Source: Ahaetulla prasina (Eukaryota > Chordata > Lepidosauria > Squamata > Colubridae). From it: a stretch of DNA of 64,000 nt. Position 1 is the stretch's first letter; each line of letters starts with the position of its first letter. Location: the NCBI RefSeq assembly GCF_028640845.1, contig NC_080543.1:97391825-97455824 (forward strand). Reading direction: 5' to 3'. The translations under genes were made by a program, and so were the position numbers. Of the stretch, positions 63,712 to 64,000 are shown in pieces. Below the pieces are notes generated by a model. That model made no database searches, was not told the DNA's origin, and worked only from the letters and a program-made list of their open reading frames with translations.

Positions 63712-64000
63712 CAGCTAATCCCCGGGTTACGAGTCTTGATTTAGCGACCGTTCGAAGTTACGAGATAAGCGCCCCCTAGTGTTTACGAGCAATTCCCAAA
63801 ATTATGAATGCTGCAGCACCACAATTGTTCACTCTTACAAACAACTGCAGGTCTGCAACATTCACACTATTCCCCATGCCCCCACTCCCCACAGCTGCTT
63901 CCCCCTTCCATCCTGCCTCACCAGAATCACTTATCTTACAAGGTCTGTCTCCTTTCTACCACAGATACCTTGCTTTTGAGGGAGAGGAGAGTTGATGGAA
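63712..64000. mobile_element. Left part of a DNA transposon (TIR-like end after TA), cut by the window
   Basis: It starts CAGCTAATCCCCGGGTTACG after TA and continues with 'gcgaccgttcgaagttacga', which parallels the subterminal wording of the mariner-like MITEs but with a different terminus. From 63870 a C-rich block begins, and overlapping frames there are by-products. The right end lies outside the window. Confidence 0.5.

Overview
The window is vertebrate nuclear DNA, most probably from a squamate reptile and more specifically a snake (inference). The evidence is an AT-rich background, one CpG-rich promoter, GT-AG introns, and a squamate-type repeat mix: BovB, L1, L2 and CR1 LINEs, tRNA-derived SINEs, a DIRS-type tyrosine recombinase, and many short hAT and mariner-like non-autonomous DNA transposons. 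One LINE tail ends in an ATTCT/AGAAT microsatellite of the kind reported for snake CR1-type LINEs. There are no prokaryotic genes, no CRISPR array and no operons.

The only host gene I can support is the 5' end of MAP4K4 (Ste20/GCK-IV family kinase) on the + strand. A CpG-rich promoter and leader (about 2401-3457) runs into coding exon 1 (3458-3514), a 567-bp intron 1 (3515-4081) and exon 2 (4082-4147), which carries the kinase glycine-rich loop. Everything from 4148 to the end of the window appears to be the very long intron 2. I did not find exon 3 by reading, so it probably lies beyond 64000.

Intron 2 is mostly unrecognised AT-rich sequence seeded with repeats. LINEs: CR1 (1605-2095, 11224-11690), L2 (21728-22160, 33497-33770, 47692-48770), L1 (17080-17595, 19200-19625, 38985-39760) and BovB (113-350, about 57270-60370). 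SINEs lie near 21012, 28451 and 32412. DNA transposons: a Tc1-like copy with terminal inverted repeats and a TA duplication (16026-16855), a second Tc1 remnant (52396-52582), hAT-type elements with 8-bp target duplications (16051, 22752, 41619, 53575, 14997 and others), and about ten copies of a mariner-like MITE with TA duplications. A DIRS-like recombinase fragment lies at 30512-30940.

The most unusual features are two very recent local duplications. One is a 1.2-kb tandem repeat (42103-44475). The other is a nested, rearranged set of copies from 54300 to 59582, in which one copy is consistently one or two bases shorter in its homopolymer runs. That pattern suggests an assembly or gap-filling artefact as much as biology. 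I found no convincing novel biological system; the finds worth checking are duplication structure, transposon nesting and promoter architecture.
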